From Streptomyces sp. G-G2 (GTDB lineage: Bacteria > Actinomycetota > Actinomycetes > Streptomycetales > Streptomycetaceae), in the NCBI RefSeq assembly GCF_030063135.1, contig NZ_JASISO010000030.1, positions 1 through 64,000 of the forward strand: DNA of 64,000 nt. The letters run 5' to 3'. Numbering within the stretch: position 1 is the first letter of the stretch; each line of letters starts with the position of its first letter. Below, in pieces: positions 1 through 8,509 of the stretch. The notes under the pieces were generated by a model. The model ran no database searches, was not told the DNA's origin, and was given only the letters and a program-made list of their open reading frames with translations. The position numbers were made by a program, and so were the translations under genes.

Positions 1-57
1 CGAGGCCTTCAAAAGGTCATCGACCCGCACGTACAGTGCAGTTGCGAGGGTGTCCAT
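1..57 (-). mobile_element. 5' end of an IS982-type transposase gene (runs off the left edge)
   Basis: On the minus strand an ATG at 57 opens a frame for the first 19 codons, MDTLATALYVRVDDLLKAS, which matches from memory the N-terminus of transposases annotated as IS982 family in many Streptomyces. The rest of the gene lies left of the window, so neither intactness nor the catalytic DDE residues can be judged. No clear terminal inverted repeat of the element was recognised between 58 and 231, so the right boundary of the IS is not placed. Confidence 0.65.
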
Positions 58-92
58 ATCGGTCGTCACACATCGAGGGTGGACACCCTCGC
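44..92 (-). promoter_or_regulatory. Inverted repeat covering the transposase start codon
   Basis: The 12 bases at 44-55 (gcgagggtgtcc) are perfectly complementary to 81-92 (ggacaccctcgc). In the minus-strand mRNA the leader arm would pair with the G of the AUG and codons 2-5, leaving a loop of about 25 nt. A competing smaller hairpin (74-80 with 85-91) sits in the leader. This is the arrangement expected for structures that hide an IS transposase start from read-through transcripts. The repeat is seen directly; the function is inferred. Confidence 0.5.
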
Positions 93-231
93 GTCCGTGC
101 CGCTACCCCTTGGAATCAATCATCTAGAGCCGCGTCAGGCGATGTGTGCCCCTTGAGGGGCGGCGTCCGGATCCTGCCCGGCCCGCCAAGAGCCGGAGGA
201 GACGGCCCGGACCGACCCTTCCGGATCCTGC

Positions 232-627
232 CTACGCGTCGGCGAAGAGGGAGACCGCGCTGCCGTCCGGGTCCAGCAGGATCGCGTAGCGCTGCCCCCA
301 GAAGGCGTCCCAGGGCTTGAGGTGGGCCCGGGCGCCGCCCGTGGCGGTCAACTCCGCGAACAGCGCGTCGACCTCGGCGGGGGAGTCACACCGGAAGGCC
401 AGCCCCACCCGGTCCGCGCCCGGCTCGGGCCGGGTCCACTCCGGGTCGAAGGAGCGGATGACCTCCACCGTGTCCCAGCCGATCCGCAGACCACCGGGGA
501 GGGTGGCCTCGACGTGCGGTTCCCGGTCCGCCTCGGCCGGTACGTCGAGCCCGAGCCGGCGGTAGAAGGCGAGCGAGGCGGCCATGTCGGAAACGACCAG
601 GCCGATCATGTCGAGTCGTGGCGTCAT
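232..627 (-). CDS. VOC (glyoxalase/bleomycin-resistance fold) family protein
   Basis: A 131-residue protein beginning MTPRLDMIGLVVSDMAAS and ending with the typical VOC segment around AILLDPDGSAVSLFA. Length, the first beta strand with IGLVVSDM and the paired beta-alpha-beta-beta-beta layout fit a single-module vicinal-oxygen-chelate protein. The ATG at 627 is chosen because it starts exactly at the conserved first strand; the open frame extends upstream to 789 without family resemblance. Substrate cannot be assigned. It is divergent from rsgA and shares no operon. Confidence 0.85.
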   Translation of the reverse strand: MTPRLDMIGLVVSDMAASLAFYRRLGLDVPAEADREPHVEATLPGGLRIGWDTVEVIRSFDPEWTRPEPGADRVGLAFRCDSPAEVDALFAELTATGGARAHLKPWDAFWGQRYAILLDPDGSAVSLFADA

Positions 628-791
628 GGCCCCCAGCGTAGGACCCGACCGGCCGCTCCCGGCGCCTTCGACCCACTGTGGAAAAAGAGTTGGCGCCCCG
701 CGCGGAGGCCGGGATACCGTGAAGCCGTTCACGCCGAGTGGACCGGAACCGCCGCGCGCGGATCCGTATGACACAGGAGGTGAGTCCATTG

Positions 792-866
792 ATGACTGTC
801 GTCGCGCAGGGCACTGCTGCCCGCACCCCGAAGTTCATCAATCTCGCTCCTGTGGTCTCCGGCTGA
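792..866 (+). CDS. Possible 24-residue leader peptide upstream of rsgA
   Basis: A short ORF (MTVVAQGTAARTPKF...) starts at ATG 792, preceded by a perfect AGGAGG at 775-780; a TTG directly in front is an in-frame alternative. It ends 62 bases before the likely rsgA start, and a GC-rich inverted repeat (gcgcgccgggcgcgc, around 881-895) lies between them. It could be a translated leader peptide, a small protein of its own, or chance. No homologue is recognised. Confidence 0.3.
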   Translation: MTVVAQGTAARTPKFINLAPVVSG

Positions 867-928
867 CCTTCACTCTTCCTCCGCGCGCCGGGCGCGCGTT
901 GCCGGGGCCACCCTGTGAAGGGTTCCCC

Positions 929-2035
929 TTGTCTTCCTCCGCTTTCCCGCAGTCCACTTCGCTCCCGCACGCCCTCAGCCCCTTCGGCTGGGACGAGGCG
1001 TGGGCCGCCGAGTTCGCCCCGTACGCGGAGCAGGGCCTCGTGCCCGGCCGCGTCGTCCGGGTGGACCGCGGCCAGTGCGACGTCATGACCGAGGCCGGAC
1101 CCGTCCGCGCCGACACCGCTTTCGTCACCCCCCACGACCCGATGCGGGTCATCTGCACCGGTGACTGGGCCGCCGTCGAGGCGGCCGGGAGCCCCCGCTA
1201 CGTCAAGGCGTACCTGCCGCGCCGGACCGCCTTCGTACGGTCCACCTCCTCGCAGCGCTCCGAGGGGCAGATCCTCGCCGCGAACGTCGACCACGCGATC
1301 ATCGCCGTCTCGCTCGCCGTCGAGCTGGACCTCGGGCGCATCGAACGCTTCCTCGCCCTCGCGTGGGAGTCCGGCGCGCGGCCGATGGTCGTCCTGACCA
1401 AGGCGGACCTGGTCCCGGACCCGGTCACCCTGGCCCACCTCGTCCAGGACGTCGAGACGGCGGCCCCGGGCGTCGGCGTACTCACCGTCTCCTCGCTGAC
1501 CGGGGAGGGTACGGACGTCCTCACCGCGATCGTCGGGTCCGGCACCAGCGTGCTGCTGGGGATCTCCGGCGCGGGCAAGTCCACCCTGGCCAACGCGCTG
1601 CTCGGCGCCGAGGTCATGGAGGTCCAGGCCGCGCGTGACGTCGACGGCAAGGGCCGGCACACGACCACCACGCGCAACCTGCTCGCCCTCCCGGGCGGCG
1701 GGGTCCTGATCGACACCCCCGGCCTGCGCGGGGTCGGCCTGTACGACGCCGGGGCGGGCGTCGGGCAGACGTTCTCCGAGATCGAGGAGTACGCCGCCCA
1801 GTGCCGCTTCCACGACTGCGCGCACGAGGCGGAGCCGAGGTGCGCGGTGCTGCGGGCGGTGGCGGACGGCGCGCTGCCGGAGCGGCGGCTGGAGAGCTAC
1901 CGGAAGCTGCTCCGGGAGAACCAGCGGATCGTGGCGAAGACGGACGCGAGGCTCCGGTCGGAGATCCGCCGGGACTGGCGCATGAAGTCGGCGGAGGGCC
2001 GCGCGAACCATGCGGCCAAGCGTGGCGCCATCTGA
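929..2035 (+). CDS. rsgA: Ribosome small subunit-dependent GTPase A (30S maturation)
   Basis: Circularly permuted GTPase of about 368 residues that checks late 30S maturation. The motifs occur in permuted order: an OB-fold region (about 40-110), LTKAD (156-160, G4), SSLTG (188-192, G5), GISGAGKST (211-219, P-loop), DTPGL (262-266, G3), then the zinc knuckle C292, C297, H299, C305. The TTG at 929 is preferred because GAAGG at 917-921 sits just upstream and the protein then begins close to the family's usual N-terminus; the frame is open back to 584 but without similarity. In other Streptomyces rsgA commonly follows aroA, which is not here. Confidence 0.92.
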   Translation: MSSSAFPQSTSLPHALSPFGWDEAWAAEFAPYAEQGLVPGRVVRVDRGQCDVMTEAGPVRADTAFVTPHDPMRVICTGDWAAVEAAGSPRYVKAYLPRRTAFVRSTSSQRSEGQILAANVDHAIIAVSLAVELDLGRIERFLALAWESGARPMVVLTKADLVPDPVTLAHLVQDVETAAPGVGVLTVSSLTGEGTDVLTAIVGSGTSVLLGISGAGKSTLANALLGAEVMEVQAARDVDGKGRHTTTTRNLLALPGGGVLIDTPGLRGVGLYDAGAGVGQTFSEIEEYAAQCRFHDCAHEAEPRCAVLRAVADGALPERRLESYRKLLRENQRIVAKTDARLRSEIRRDWRMKSAEGRANHAAKRGAI

Positions 2036-2040
2036 CGCGG

Positions 2041-2190
2041 CCGGGCTGGATGTGCCGGGCCCTGCCCCACCCCGTTCCGGCCTCGCCGGCGTGTGAGGCG
2101 CCCCGGGAGGGGCCCGGGAGGGGCGGGCGGGGCCGCCCGACCCTGCCTCCGTCGGGCCCTCAGACGCCGGGCGGGCTGGGTGTGCCGGCT
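2041..2190. repeat. Dispersed intergenic GC-rich element (copy A, two half-elements)
   Basis: The gap between the convergent rsgA and DUF456 genes contains a core at 2146-2188 (cctccgtcgggccctcagac...gggcgggctggg) that recurs at 12073-12115 and 42384-42425 in the same orientation. A related half-element (cggcctcgccggcgtgtgaggcg) lies around 2080-2102. The block is rich in short inverted repeats and may also serve as the terminator for both genes. Confidence 0.6.
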
Positions 2191-2197
2191 CCGCGGT

Positions 2198-2680
2198 CTA
2201 CGCCCCCACCACCGCCCCCACCCACGCCCCCGCCACCAGCAGGCACGCGAACAGCTCCACCAGCACGCTCGTGCCCACCGCCCGCATCACCGTCCGCAGC
2301 GAGGTCACCGCCTCGCCGTGCGTGCCCAGGCGGTGGCGCTCGCAGAGGTAGATCCCGCCCATGAACCCCGGCACCGCGCCCACCACCGGGACCAGGCAGA
2401 AGCCGAGGAGGGCGCCCGTACCGGCGTACACGGCCATCCGGCGGGTCACGCCCACGCCCCGCAGCCTGCGCGGCGGCAACAGCCACTTCACCACCTGCAC
2501 CACCAGCAGCAGCGCCGTCGCCGCGACCAGCAGCGACCAGGCCAGGGATGTCCGCTCGTGCATCGCCCACCACAGCAGCCCCGCCCACACCAGCAGGGTG
2601 CCGGGGACCCCCGGCACCAGTACTCCGAGCAGCCCGAGCAGCATCACCAGGCCCACCAGGAGCAGCTGCGGCAGATCCAT
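2198..2680 (-). CDS. DUF456 family membrane protein
   Basis: A 160-residue, very hydrophobic protein with about four to five predicted membrane segments (residues near 5-22, 26-40, 46-66, 85-110 and 135-158). The glycine-rich stretches GLLGVLVPGVPGTLL near the start and LVPVVGAVPGFMGGIYL in the middle are characteristic of DUF456. Function is unknown. It lies just downstream of the HTH regulator gene on the same strand (24-base gap), so the two are probably co-transcribed. Confidence 0.85.
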   Translation of the reverse strand: MDLPQLLLVGLVMLLGLLGVLVPGVPGTLLVWAGLLWWAMHERTSLAWSLLVAATALLLVVQVVKWLLPPRRLRGVGVTRRMAVYAGTGALLGFCLVPVVGAVPGFMGGIYLCERHRLGTHGEAVTSLRTVMRAVGTSVLVELFACLLVAGAWVGAVVGA

Positions 2681-2704
2681 CTGATCAGCGTGACCGACCG
2701 GGCG

Positions 2705-3691
2705 CTATCGGGCCACCCAGCCCCGCTCGTACGCGTGCCAGCCCAGCTGCATCCTGGTCGTCACCCCGGCGGTCTCCATCAGCCCCTTCACCCGCCGCTG
2801 CACGGTCCGCAGCCCCAGCTCCAGGTGCTTCGCCACGCTCGCGTCGGTCATCCCCACGAGGAGCAGCGACAGGATCTCCAGATCGGTGGCGTCCGGACCG
2901 CCGCCCTCCGCGTCGAGCATCCCGTCCGCCCCCAGCCGCAGCGGCAGCGCCTCCCGCCACACCGCCTCGAACAGGCCCATCAGGGATTCCAGCAGCCCCG
3001 ACGCGTGCACGACGAGCGCCGCGGGCTCCGCCGTCCGCGCGGTCAGCGGCACCATCGCCAAGCTCCGGTCCGCGATCACCAGCTTCGCCGGGACCTGCTC
3101 CGTCACCCGGATCCGTTCGCCCCGGCCCAGCGCCGTCGACGCCTCCCGCAGCCCGCTCGGCAGGCTGAGCACCTCGCGCTCGATCACCACGCGGTACTCC
3201 ACCCCGCGCCCGGCGGCCCGTTCCTCCGCCTCGTTCTCCGAACCGTTCATCACCTGTGGCCGCCCGCTCACCAGCGCGCACACCTCCTCCACCGCGCCCA
3301 GCTGGAGCTGGAGGAACCGGTGCGCGACGGCGCTCGCCCCCGTCACCACCTCGACCAGGTCGTGCACGTCGGGCTCCGCCGCCTCCGCCCGGTACTCCTC
3401 CGCCAGCAGCACCGCCGCCAGCTCCGCCTGCTCCAGCTCGTGCCGCTGCTGGGTCAGCAGCGCCCCCAGCGCCACCCCGGGCGGCGCCGCCACCCACCGG
3501 CCCGGCCGGGCCGAGGACTGCGCCGCCAGACCGTGCCGCTCCAGGTGCCGCAGCGCCCGTTCGGTCTGCGGCACCGGCAGGGTCAGCCGGTGCGCCAGAT
3601 CCGGCACCTCCGCCGCCCCCAGCGCCACCAGCGCGCGGTACGCCGACTCCTGGCCCTCGTCCAGGCCTATCGCACTCAGCAACCCGTCCAC
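2705..3691 (-). CDS. Helix-turn-helix transcriptional regulator (TrmB-like N-terminus, LuxR-like C-terminus)
   Basis: A 328-residue regulator. Residues 1-60 look like a TrmB-type winged helix (ARALVALGA..., then an LxRHLERHGL recognition helix). The middle is a helical/ligand region, and residues about 270-325 form a LuxR/GerE-type HTH (DLEILSLLLVGMTDASVAKH followed by LGLRTVQRRV). This double-HTH family is abundant in Streptomyces, often as an orphan regulator. It is divergent from the broken protease gene at 3880, which suggests it once controlled it; that is inference. Confidence 0.8.
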   Translation of the reverse strand: MDGLLSAIGLDEGQESAYRALVALGAAEVPDLAHRLTLPVPQTERALRHLERHGLAAQSSARPGRWVAAPPGVALGALLTQQRHELEQAELAAVLLAEEYRAEAAEPDVHDLVEVVTGASAVAHRFLQLQLGAVEEVCALVSGRPQVMNGSENEAEERAAGRGVEYRVVIEREVLSLPSGLREASTALGRGERIRVTEQVPAKLVIADRSLAMVPLTARTAEPAALVVHASGLLESLMGLFEAVWREALPLRLGADGMLDAEGGGPDATDLEILSLLLVGMTDASVAKHLELGLRTVQRRVKGLMETAGVTTRMQLGWHAYERGWVAR

Positions 3692-3879
3692 CCACTCTCA
3701 CCCGGTTCCTGGCGGGAAACGGCCACGGCGCAAACCCGCCTTGGACATCATCACCGCACCCCCGGCCTCTCTGCCAAGGTGACGCCACCGCAGCACCAAC
3801 ATCCGCTGGCCAGAAGCCATTTGCTTGGCGACTTTGCCATGCAATGCGACCGTTGGCCGGAATTCACCTGGGGAGTGCG

Positions 3880-5057
3880 ATGCGCCCGATATCGCGCACG
3901 GTACTGGGAGCGGCCACCGCGGCCGCCCTGGCCGTCACAGCCGCCGTGGCCTCGGCGGCGCAGCCGAGCGACGGCGCGCCGCCGAAGAGACCGCTGACCG
4001 GAAGCGAGGCCGCCGCCGCGCGCGGCACAGCCCCTACCTCTACAACCTCGCCCAGACCGAGCAGGGCCCGCTGCGCGGCGACCACACCTACCGGGTCCGC
4101 GACCGCGACCTCGGCGCCGTCCGCGCCACCTACCGCGCGATGGGCGCGGCCGCCGACTACATCGACATGACCGGCGCCTACCGGCCGCTGGGCAACGCCG
4201 TGTACTTCGGCTCCCTGGACACCGTCGCGGTCCCCGGCGAGCGCACCGAGTACTACTCCGGCGGGGACACCGCCTGGGACCACACGGTCTCCAGCAGCTT
4301 CCCCTGGGGCGAGCTGATGACCGATCTGCAGCGCGCCTACGCCAAGGGGTCCCAGCGCGCCGAGAGTTGGTACGACGGGGTCGTCGGCCCGGTCGCCGCG
4401 CGCGACGCGGCGGGCACGGCGACGCTGGCCGCCGAGCGGCAGGGCAACCAGACCGGCTTCTTCTCCGCGATGTGGGGCGACAGCGGCCACTACGCGATGC
4501 CGGGCTCCTTCGGTGACGTCGGCGAGCTGGTGCTCAAGCGCGACGGCGCGGAGATCGGCAGCGGCTGGTACCCGAACGCCGGGGTCTTCGACGTCCCGGC
4601 CGAGCCGGGGACGTACGAACTCACCCGGACCCTGGAGAAGTTCGGCGCCCCGGCGCGGGACTGGCAGCGCTCGCAGGGCGTACGGACCACCTGGACCTTC
4701 CGCTCCGGGCTCGACGCCTCGGCGTACTCGACCCCCCTGCCGATCGTCTTCCCGGCGCTGACCCTCCCCGAGGACGGCCTGAAGGCCGTCTCGGCCCGGG
4801 CCGGACAGCGCATCGGGCTCGGTCTCACCGGGCACGCGGGCTACGCGCCGGGCGCCCTCAAGAGCGCCGCGCTCTCGTACTCGTACGACAACGAGCACTG
4901 GACCCAGGCGCCGGTCGCCCGGCAGGGCGACCGGTGGAGCGCGGTCGTCGACCACACCGGGGCGGCCGGCAAGCCGGTCTCGCTGAAGGTCGAGCTGACC
5001 GATGTGAACGGGGCCACCGTCACCCAGATGGTCGGACGCGCCTACGACATCCGGTAA
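3880..5057 (+). pseudogene. Remnant of a secreted S8 (subtilisin-type) peptidase: signal peptide plus C-terminal domain, frameshifted
   Basis: An ATG at 3880 with GGGGAG upstream encodes a clear Sec signal peptide (MRPISRTVLGAATAAALAV...ASA). After about 48 codons the reading shifts by one base, near 4015-4026, into a frame that continues to 5057 and resembles the C-terminal beta-rich part of large Streptomyces subtilisins (YLYNLAQTEQG, THTYRVRDRDL-like start, then GTRTEYYS, WTFRSG and a Bacterial-Ig-like end). The whole catalytic Asp-His-Ser domain is missing. Best read as internal deletion plus frameshift. A genuine stand-alone domain with a sequencing error is the alternative. Confidence 0.65.
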
Positions 5058-5082
5058 TCCGTTCGGCTCCTGAGGGCGAGGC

Positions 5083-5108
5083 GCCCGCCGGGCAGTAGCC
5101 CGGCGGGC
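5083..5108 (+). terminator. Hairpin terminator after the protease remnant
   Basis: A perfect 11-bp stem (gcccgccgggc / gcccggcgggc) with AGTA loop, followed by ccccttt. It lies 26 bases past the stop codon of the broken protease frame. Confidence 0.7.
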
Positions 5109-5162
5109 CCCTTTCCGCGCGTTCGGCGTTTTCCGCCGCCCCGGGCGGCCGAGACTAGGGGC

Positions 5163-6587
5163 ATGAGTCAGCAGGGGGACGCGGACAACTGGTGGCAGAA
5201 GCTGTACGAGGACCCGGCGGGCCCGCGGGCGTGGCCCGACGGCCCCTCCGGCGCGGCCGACCCGGGGGATCCCGCCGACCCCGCCGACACGCTGGACAGC
5301 AGGTTCAGCTCGGCGTCGGTGCTGGTGCGGGAGCCCGGGCCCGCCACGGAGTCCGCCTCCGGGCCCGGGGCCGGGCCCGAGCCGCGGACCCGGACGGAGC
5401 CGCGGACCCGGACGGAGCCGCGGACCCGGACGGAGGTGGCGCCCGGGGCGGCGGCGACCGGGTACGCGCTGGGCGACGTGGCGGTGCCGCCCGCGCCGCC
5501 GCCGCTGCCACCACCGCCCCCGCCGCTGCCGGTCATGGTGGTGCCCGCGCTGCCGCCGTTCCCCCCGGTCCCGTCGGCGGCCGTCGTGCCGGAGCCGCGC
5601 CGGGCCGAACCGGAACCCGCCGACCCGCGGGCGCCCGAGCTGCGGCCGCCGCCCCGCCCCGAGGTACGCCATCTGGGCGACCGGGCCCCGACGTACGCCG
5701 CCGAGCCGGGGGCCCTGCCCCCGGCCGACCCGGCCGCGCTCGACCGGCTGGTCCCGGACACCGTTCTGGAGGGCGCCCGGTACGGGACGTACGCCCTGCG
5801 CGCCGCCTCCGTACGCGGGGACTCCGCCCGCTTCCGCGGCGAGACCCGGCGCGACGTCCTGCTCACCGCCCGCTTCGGCAACGGGGACGACGCGCTGCTG
5901 CTCGTCGCCCTAGCGGGCGGCGACCGGGCCGCCCCCGGCGCCCAGGACGCCGCCGCCGAGGTGTGCCGCTGGGTCGCGGCGGCCGTCGGGCGCAGCCAGG
6001 GCCGCCTCGGCGACGACATCCGGGCGGGCAGGCGTGACGCGCTGCGCTCGGGACTCCAGCGGCTCACCGACCGGGGTTACGGGCGGCTGCGGGCCCGGGC
6101 CGCCGAGCTGGGGCTGCCCGAGGACGGGTACACGGCCGGGCTGCGGGCCCTGCTGCTTCCGGTGGACCCCGCGTGCCGGACCCGGGTGTGCTTCGGCGCC
6201 GGGACCGGCGGGCTGTTCCGGCTGCGGGCGGGGCAGTGGGCGGACCTGGAGCCCGAGGCGGCCGACCGCGCACCCCTGTCGGGCCTGCCGGGCCCGCTGT
6301 CCGGGCCGCTGCCGGGGCTGGTGCCCGGGCCGGCGCCCGCACCGGGGGAGCCCGCCGCGCTGGGATTCCGGTTCCGGGCCACCGTGGCCCGGCCGGGGGA
6401 CACCCTGCTGCTCTGTTCCAGCGGGCTCGCCGAGCCGATGCGGGAGGAGGCGTCCCTGCCCGCCGAGCTGGCCGCGCGCTGGGCCGGGGCGGACCCGCCG
6501 GGCCTCGCGGCCTTCCTCGCGGACACCCAGCTCCGCCTCAAGGGGTACGCGGACGACCGGACCGCCGCCGCGGTCTGGGAGGCGTAA
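5163..6587 (+). CDS. PP2C-like serine/threonine phosphatase domain protein with Pro-rich linker
   Basis: A 474-residue protein. Residues 1-180 are low complexity: an acidic N-terminus, a threefold PRTRTE repeat, then Pro-rich tracts. From about 200 on it resembles the PP2C/SpoIIE-type phosphatase fold found in many Streptomyces proteins, with ALLLVALAGGDRAAPGAQDA in place of the usual DGMGG segment and GDTLLLCSSGLAEPMRE near the end matching the D-x-L-L-L-C-S-D-G-L motif. Here Ser replaces the usual metal-binding Asp, and the first DGxGG Asp is not apparent, so catalysis is doubtful. It stands alone between terminator-like DNA and the TPP enzyme gene. Confidence 0.7.
   Translation: MSQQGDADNWWQKLYEDPAGPRAWPDGPSGAADPGDPADPADTLDSRFSSASVLVREPGPATESASGPGAGPEPRTRTEPRTRTEPRTRTEVAPGAAATGYALGDVAVPPAPPPLPPPPPPLPVMVVPALPPFPPVPSAAVVPEPRRAEPEPADPRAPELRPPPRPEVRHLGDRAPTYAAEPGALPPADPAALDRLVPDTVLEGARYGTYALRAASVRGDSARFRGETRRDVLLTARFGNGDDALLLVALAGGDRAAPGAQDAAAEVCRWVAAAVGRSQGRLGDDIRAGRRDALRSGLQRLTDRGYGRLRARAAELGLPEDGYTAGLRALLLPVDPACRTRVCFGAGTGGLFRLRAGQWADLEPEAADRAPLSGLPGPLSGPLPGLVPGPAPAPGEPAALGFRFRATVARPGDTLLLCSSGLAEPMREEASLPAELAARWAGADPPGLAAFLADTQLRLKGYADDRTAAAVWEA
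5381..5434 (+). repeat. Three perfect 18-bp tandem repeats inside the PP2C-like gene
   Basis: gccgcggacccggacgga occurs at 5381, 5399 and 5417 without a mismatch, encoding Pro-Arg-Thr-Arg-Thr-Glu units. As 18 is a multiple of three, copy-number change would keep the frame and alter only linker length. Confidence 0.9.
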
Positions 6588-6653
6588 CCGGCCCGGCCGT
6601 GCGTGGATGGGAGGCGCACACCGCATAGCCGGACCGGAAAGGGCGCCCCCTCC

Positions 6654-8396
6654 ATGGCCAAGCAGAACGTGGCGGAGCAGTTCGTCGACATCCTCGTGCG
6701 CGCGGGCGTACGCCGGATGTACGGAGTCGTCGGGGACAGTCTCAACCCCGTGGTGGACGCCATCCGCCGGACCGGGGACATCGAGTGGATCCAGGTCCGC
6801 CACGAGGAGACGGCCGCCTTCGCGGCGGGCGCCGAGGCCCAGCTCACCGGTCGGCTCGCGGCCTGCGCGGGCTCCTGCGGCCCCGGGAACCTGCACCTGA
6901 TCAACGGCCTCTACGACGCCCACCGCTCGATGGCCCCGGTACTGGCCCTCGCCTCGCACATTCCCTCCAGCGAGATCGGGCTCGGCTACTTCCAGGAGAC
7001 CCACCCCGACCAGCTCTTCCGCGAGTGCAGCCACTACAGCGAAATGATCTCCAACCCGAAGCAGATGCCCCGGCTGCTGCAGACCGCCGTGCAGCACGCC
7101 ATCGGCCGGGGCGGGGTCAGCGTGGTCACCCTGCCCGGCGACGTCGCCTCCCTGCCCGCACCCGAACGGGCCACGGAACACGCCCTGGTGACCACGCGGC
7201 CGACGGTGCGGCCCGGTGACGTCGAGCTCGACTCGCTCGTCCGGATGATCGACGAGGCGGACAAGGTCACCCTGTTCTGCGGCAGCGGCACGGCCGGTGC
7301 GCACGCCGAGGTGATGGAGTTCGCCGGGCGGATCAAGTCACCGATCGGGCACGCTCTGCGCGGAAAGGAGTGGATTCAGTACGACAATCCCTTCGACGTG
7401 GGCATGAGCGGTCTGCTCGGCTACGGCGCCGCCTACGAGGCCACCCACGAGTGCGACCTGCTGATCCTGCTGGGCACCGACTTCCCCTACAACGCCTTCC
7501 TCCCGGACGACGTGAAGATCGTCCAGGTGGACGTGCGCCCCGAGCACCTGGGCCGCCGCTCCAAGCTGGACCTCGCGGTCTGGGGCGACGTACGCGAGAC
7601 GCTTCGCTGCCTGAACACCCGGGTCAAGGCCAAGACGGACCGCCGGTTCCTGGACCGGATGCTGAAGAAGCACGCGGACGCACTGGAAGGAGTGGTCAAG
7701 GCCTATACGCGCAAGGTGGAGAAGCACACCCCGATCCACCCCGAGTACGTGGCCGCCGTCCTCGACGAACTCGCCGACGAAGACGCGGTGTTCACCGTGG
7801 ATACAGGCATGTGCAATGTGTGGGCCGCGCGCTATCTTTCCCCGAACGGCAAGCGGCGCATCATCGGCTCCTTCAGCCACGGCTCCATGGCCAATGCCCT
7901 TCCCCAGGCCATCGGCGCACAATTCACCGACCGGAGCCGTCAAGTGGTCTCGATGTCGGGCGACGGCGGTTTCTCGATGCTGATGGGAGATTTCCTCACC
8001 CTGGTGCAGTACGACCTCCCCGTCAAAGTGGTCCTCTTCAACAACTCAGCTTTGGGCATGGTGGAGTTGGAGATGCTGGTTTCCGGCCTGCCGTCGTACG
8101 GAACCACGAACCACAACCCCGACTTCGCCGCGATCGCCCGCGCGGCGGGCGCCTACGGGGTGCGCGTGGAGAAGCCCAAGCAGCTCACAGCGGCTCTCAA
8201 GGACGCGTTCCGGCACAAGGGACCCGCTTTGGTGGACGTGGTGACCGACCCCAACGCCCTGTCGATTCCACCGAGGATCAGTGCCGAAATGGTCACCGGT
8301 TTCGCACTTTCGGCCAGCAAGATCGTGCTCGACGGAGGGGTCGGCCGGATGATCCAGATGGCTCGATCCAACCTGCGCAACGTGCCCCGTCCTTGA
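6654..8396 (+). CDS. Thiamine-pyrophosphate-dependent enzyme, pyruvate dehydrogenase (quinone)/pyruvate oxidase type
   Basis: About 580 residues with the full three-domain TPP fold. The N-terminal PYR domain has YGVVGDSLNPVVDAI and the catalytic glutamate in RHEETAAFAAGAEA. A central FAD/nucleotide-like domain is followed by a C-terminal PP domain with MSGDGGFSMLMGD...FNNSALGMVELE, the GDG-to-NN Mg/TPP motif. It most resembles PoxB-type enzymes that decarboxylate pyruvate to acetate with a membrane quinone; acetolactate synthase-like activity is less likely. The ATG at 6654 is chosen over an upstream frame to 6603 because the family starts at AKQNVAEQFVDIL. Confidence 0.85.
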   Translation: MAKQNVAEQFVDILVRAGVRRMYGVVGDSLNPVVDAIRRTGDIEWIQVRHEETAAFAAGAEAQLTGRLAACAGSCGPGNLHLINGLYDAHRSMAPVLALASHIPSSEIGLGYFQETHPDQLFRECSHYSEMISNPKQMPRLLQTAVQHAIGRGGVSVVTLPGDVASLPAPERATEHALVTTRPTVRPGDVELDSLVRMIDEADKVTLFCGSGTAGAHAEVMEFAGRIKSPIGHALRGKEWIQYDNPFDVGMSGLLGYGAAYEATHECDLLILLGTDFPYNAFLPDDVKIVQVDVRPEHLGRRSKLDLAVWGDVRETLRCLNTRVKAKTDRRFLDRMLKKHADALEGVVKAYTRKVEKHTPIHPEYVAAVLDELADEDAVFTVDTGMCNVWAARYLSPNGKRRIIGSFSHGSMANALPQAIGAQFTDRSRQVVSMSGDGGFSMLMGDFLTLVQYDLPVKVVLFNNSALGMVELEMLVSGLPSYGTTNHNPDFAAIARAAGAYGVRVEKPKQLTAALKDAFRHKGPALVDVVTDPNALSIPPRISAEMVTGFALSASKIVLDGGVGRMIQMARSNLRNVPRP

Positions 8397-8509
8397 GCCC
8401 GGAGGAGTGCGGATTGCCACGGTGGGAAGAAGCCATCCCGTAGACCTGTTCGACCAAGCCCCTCCAGGGGCGACGGGGAGCCGAAGAGGGATCCGGGAGG
8501 GAAAGCGCC

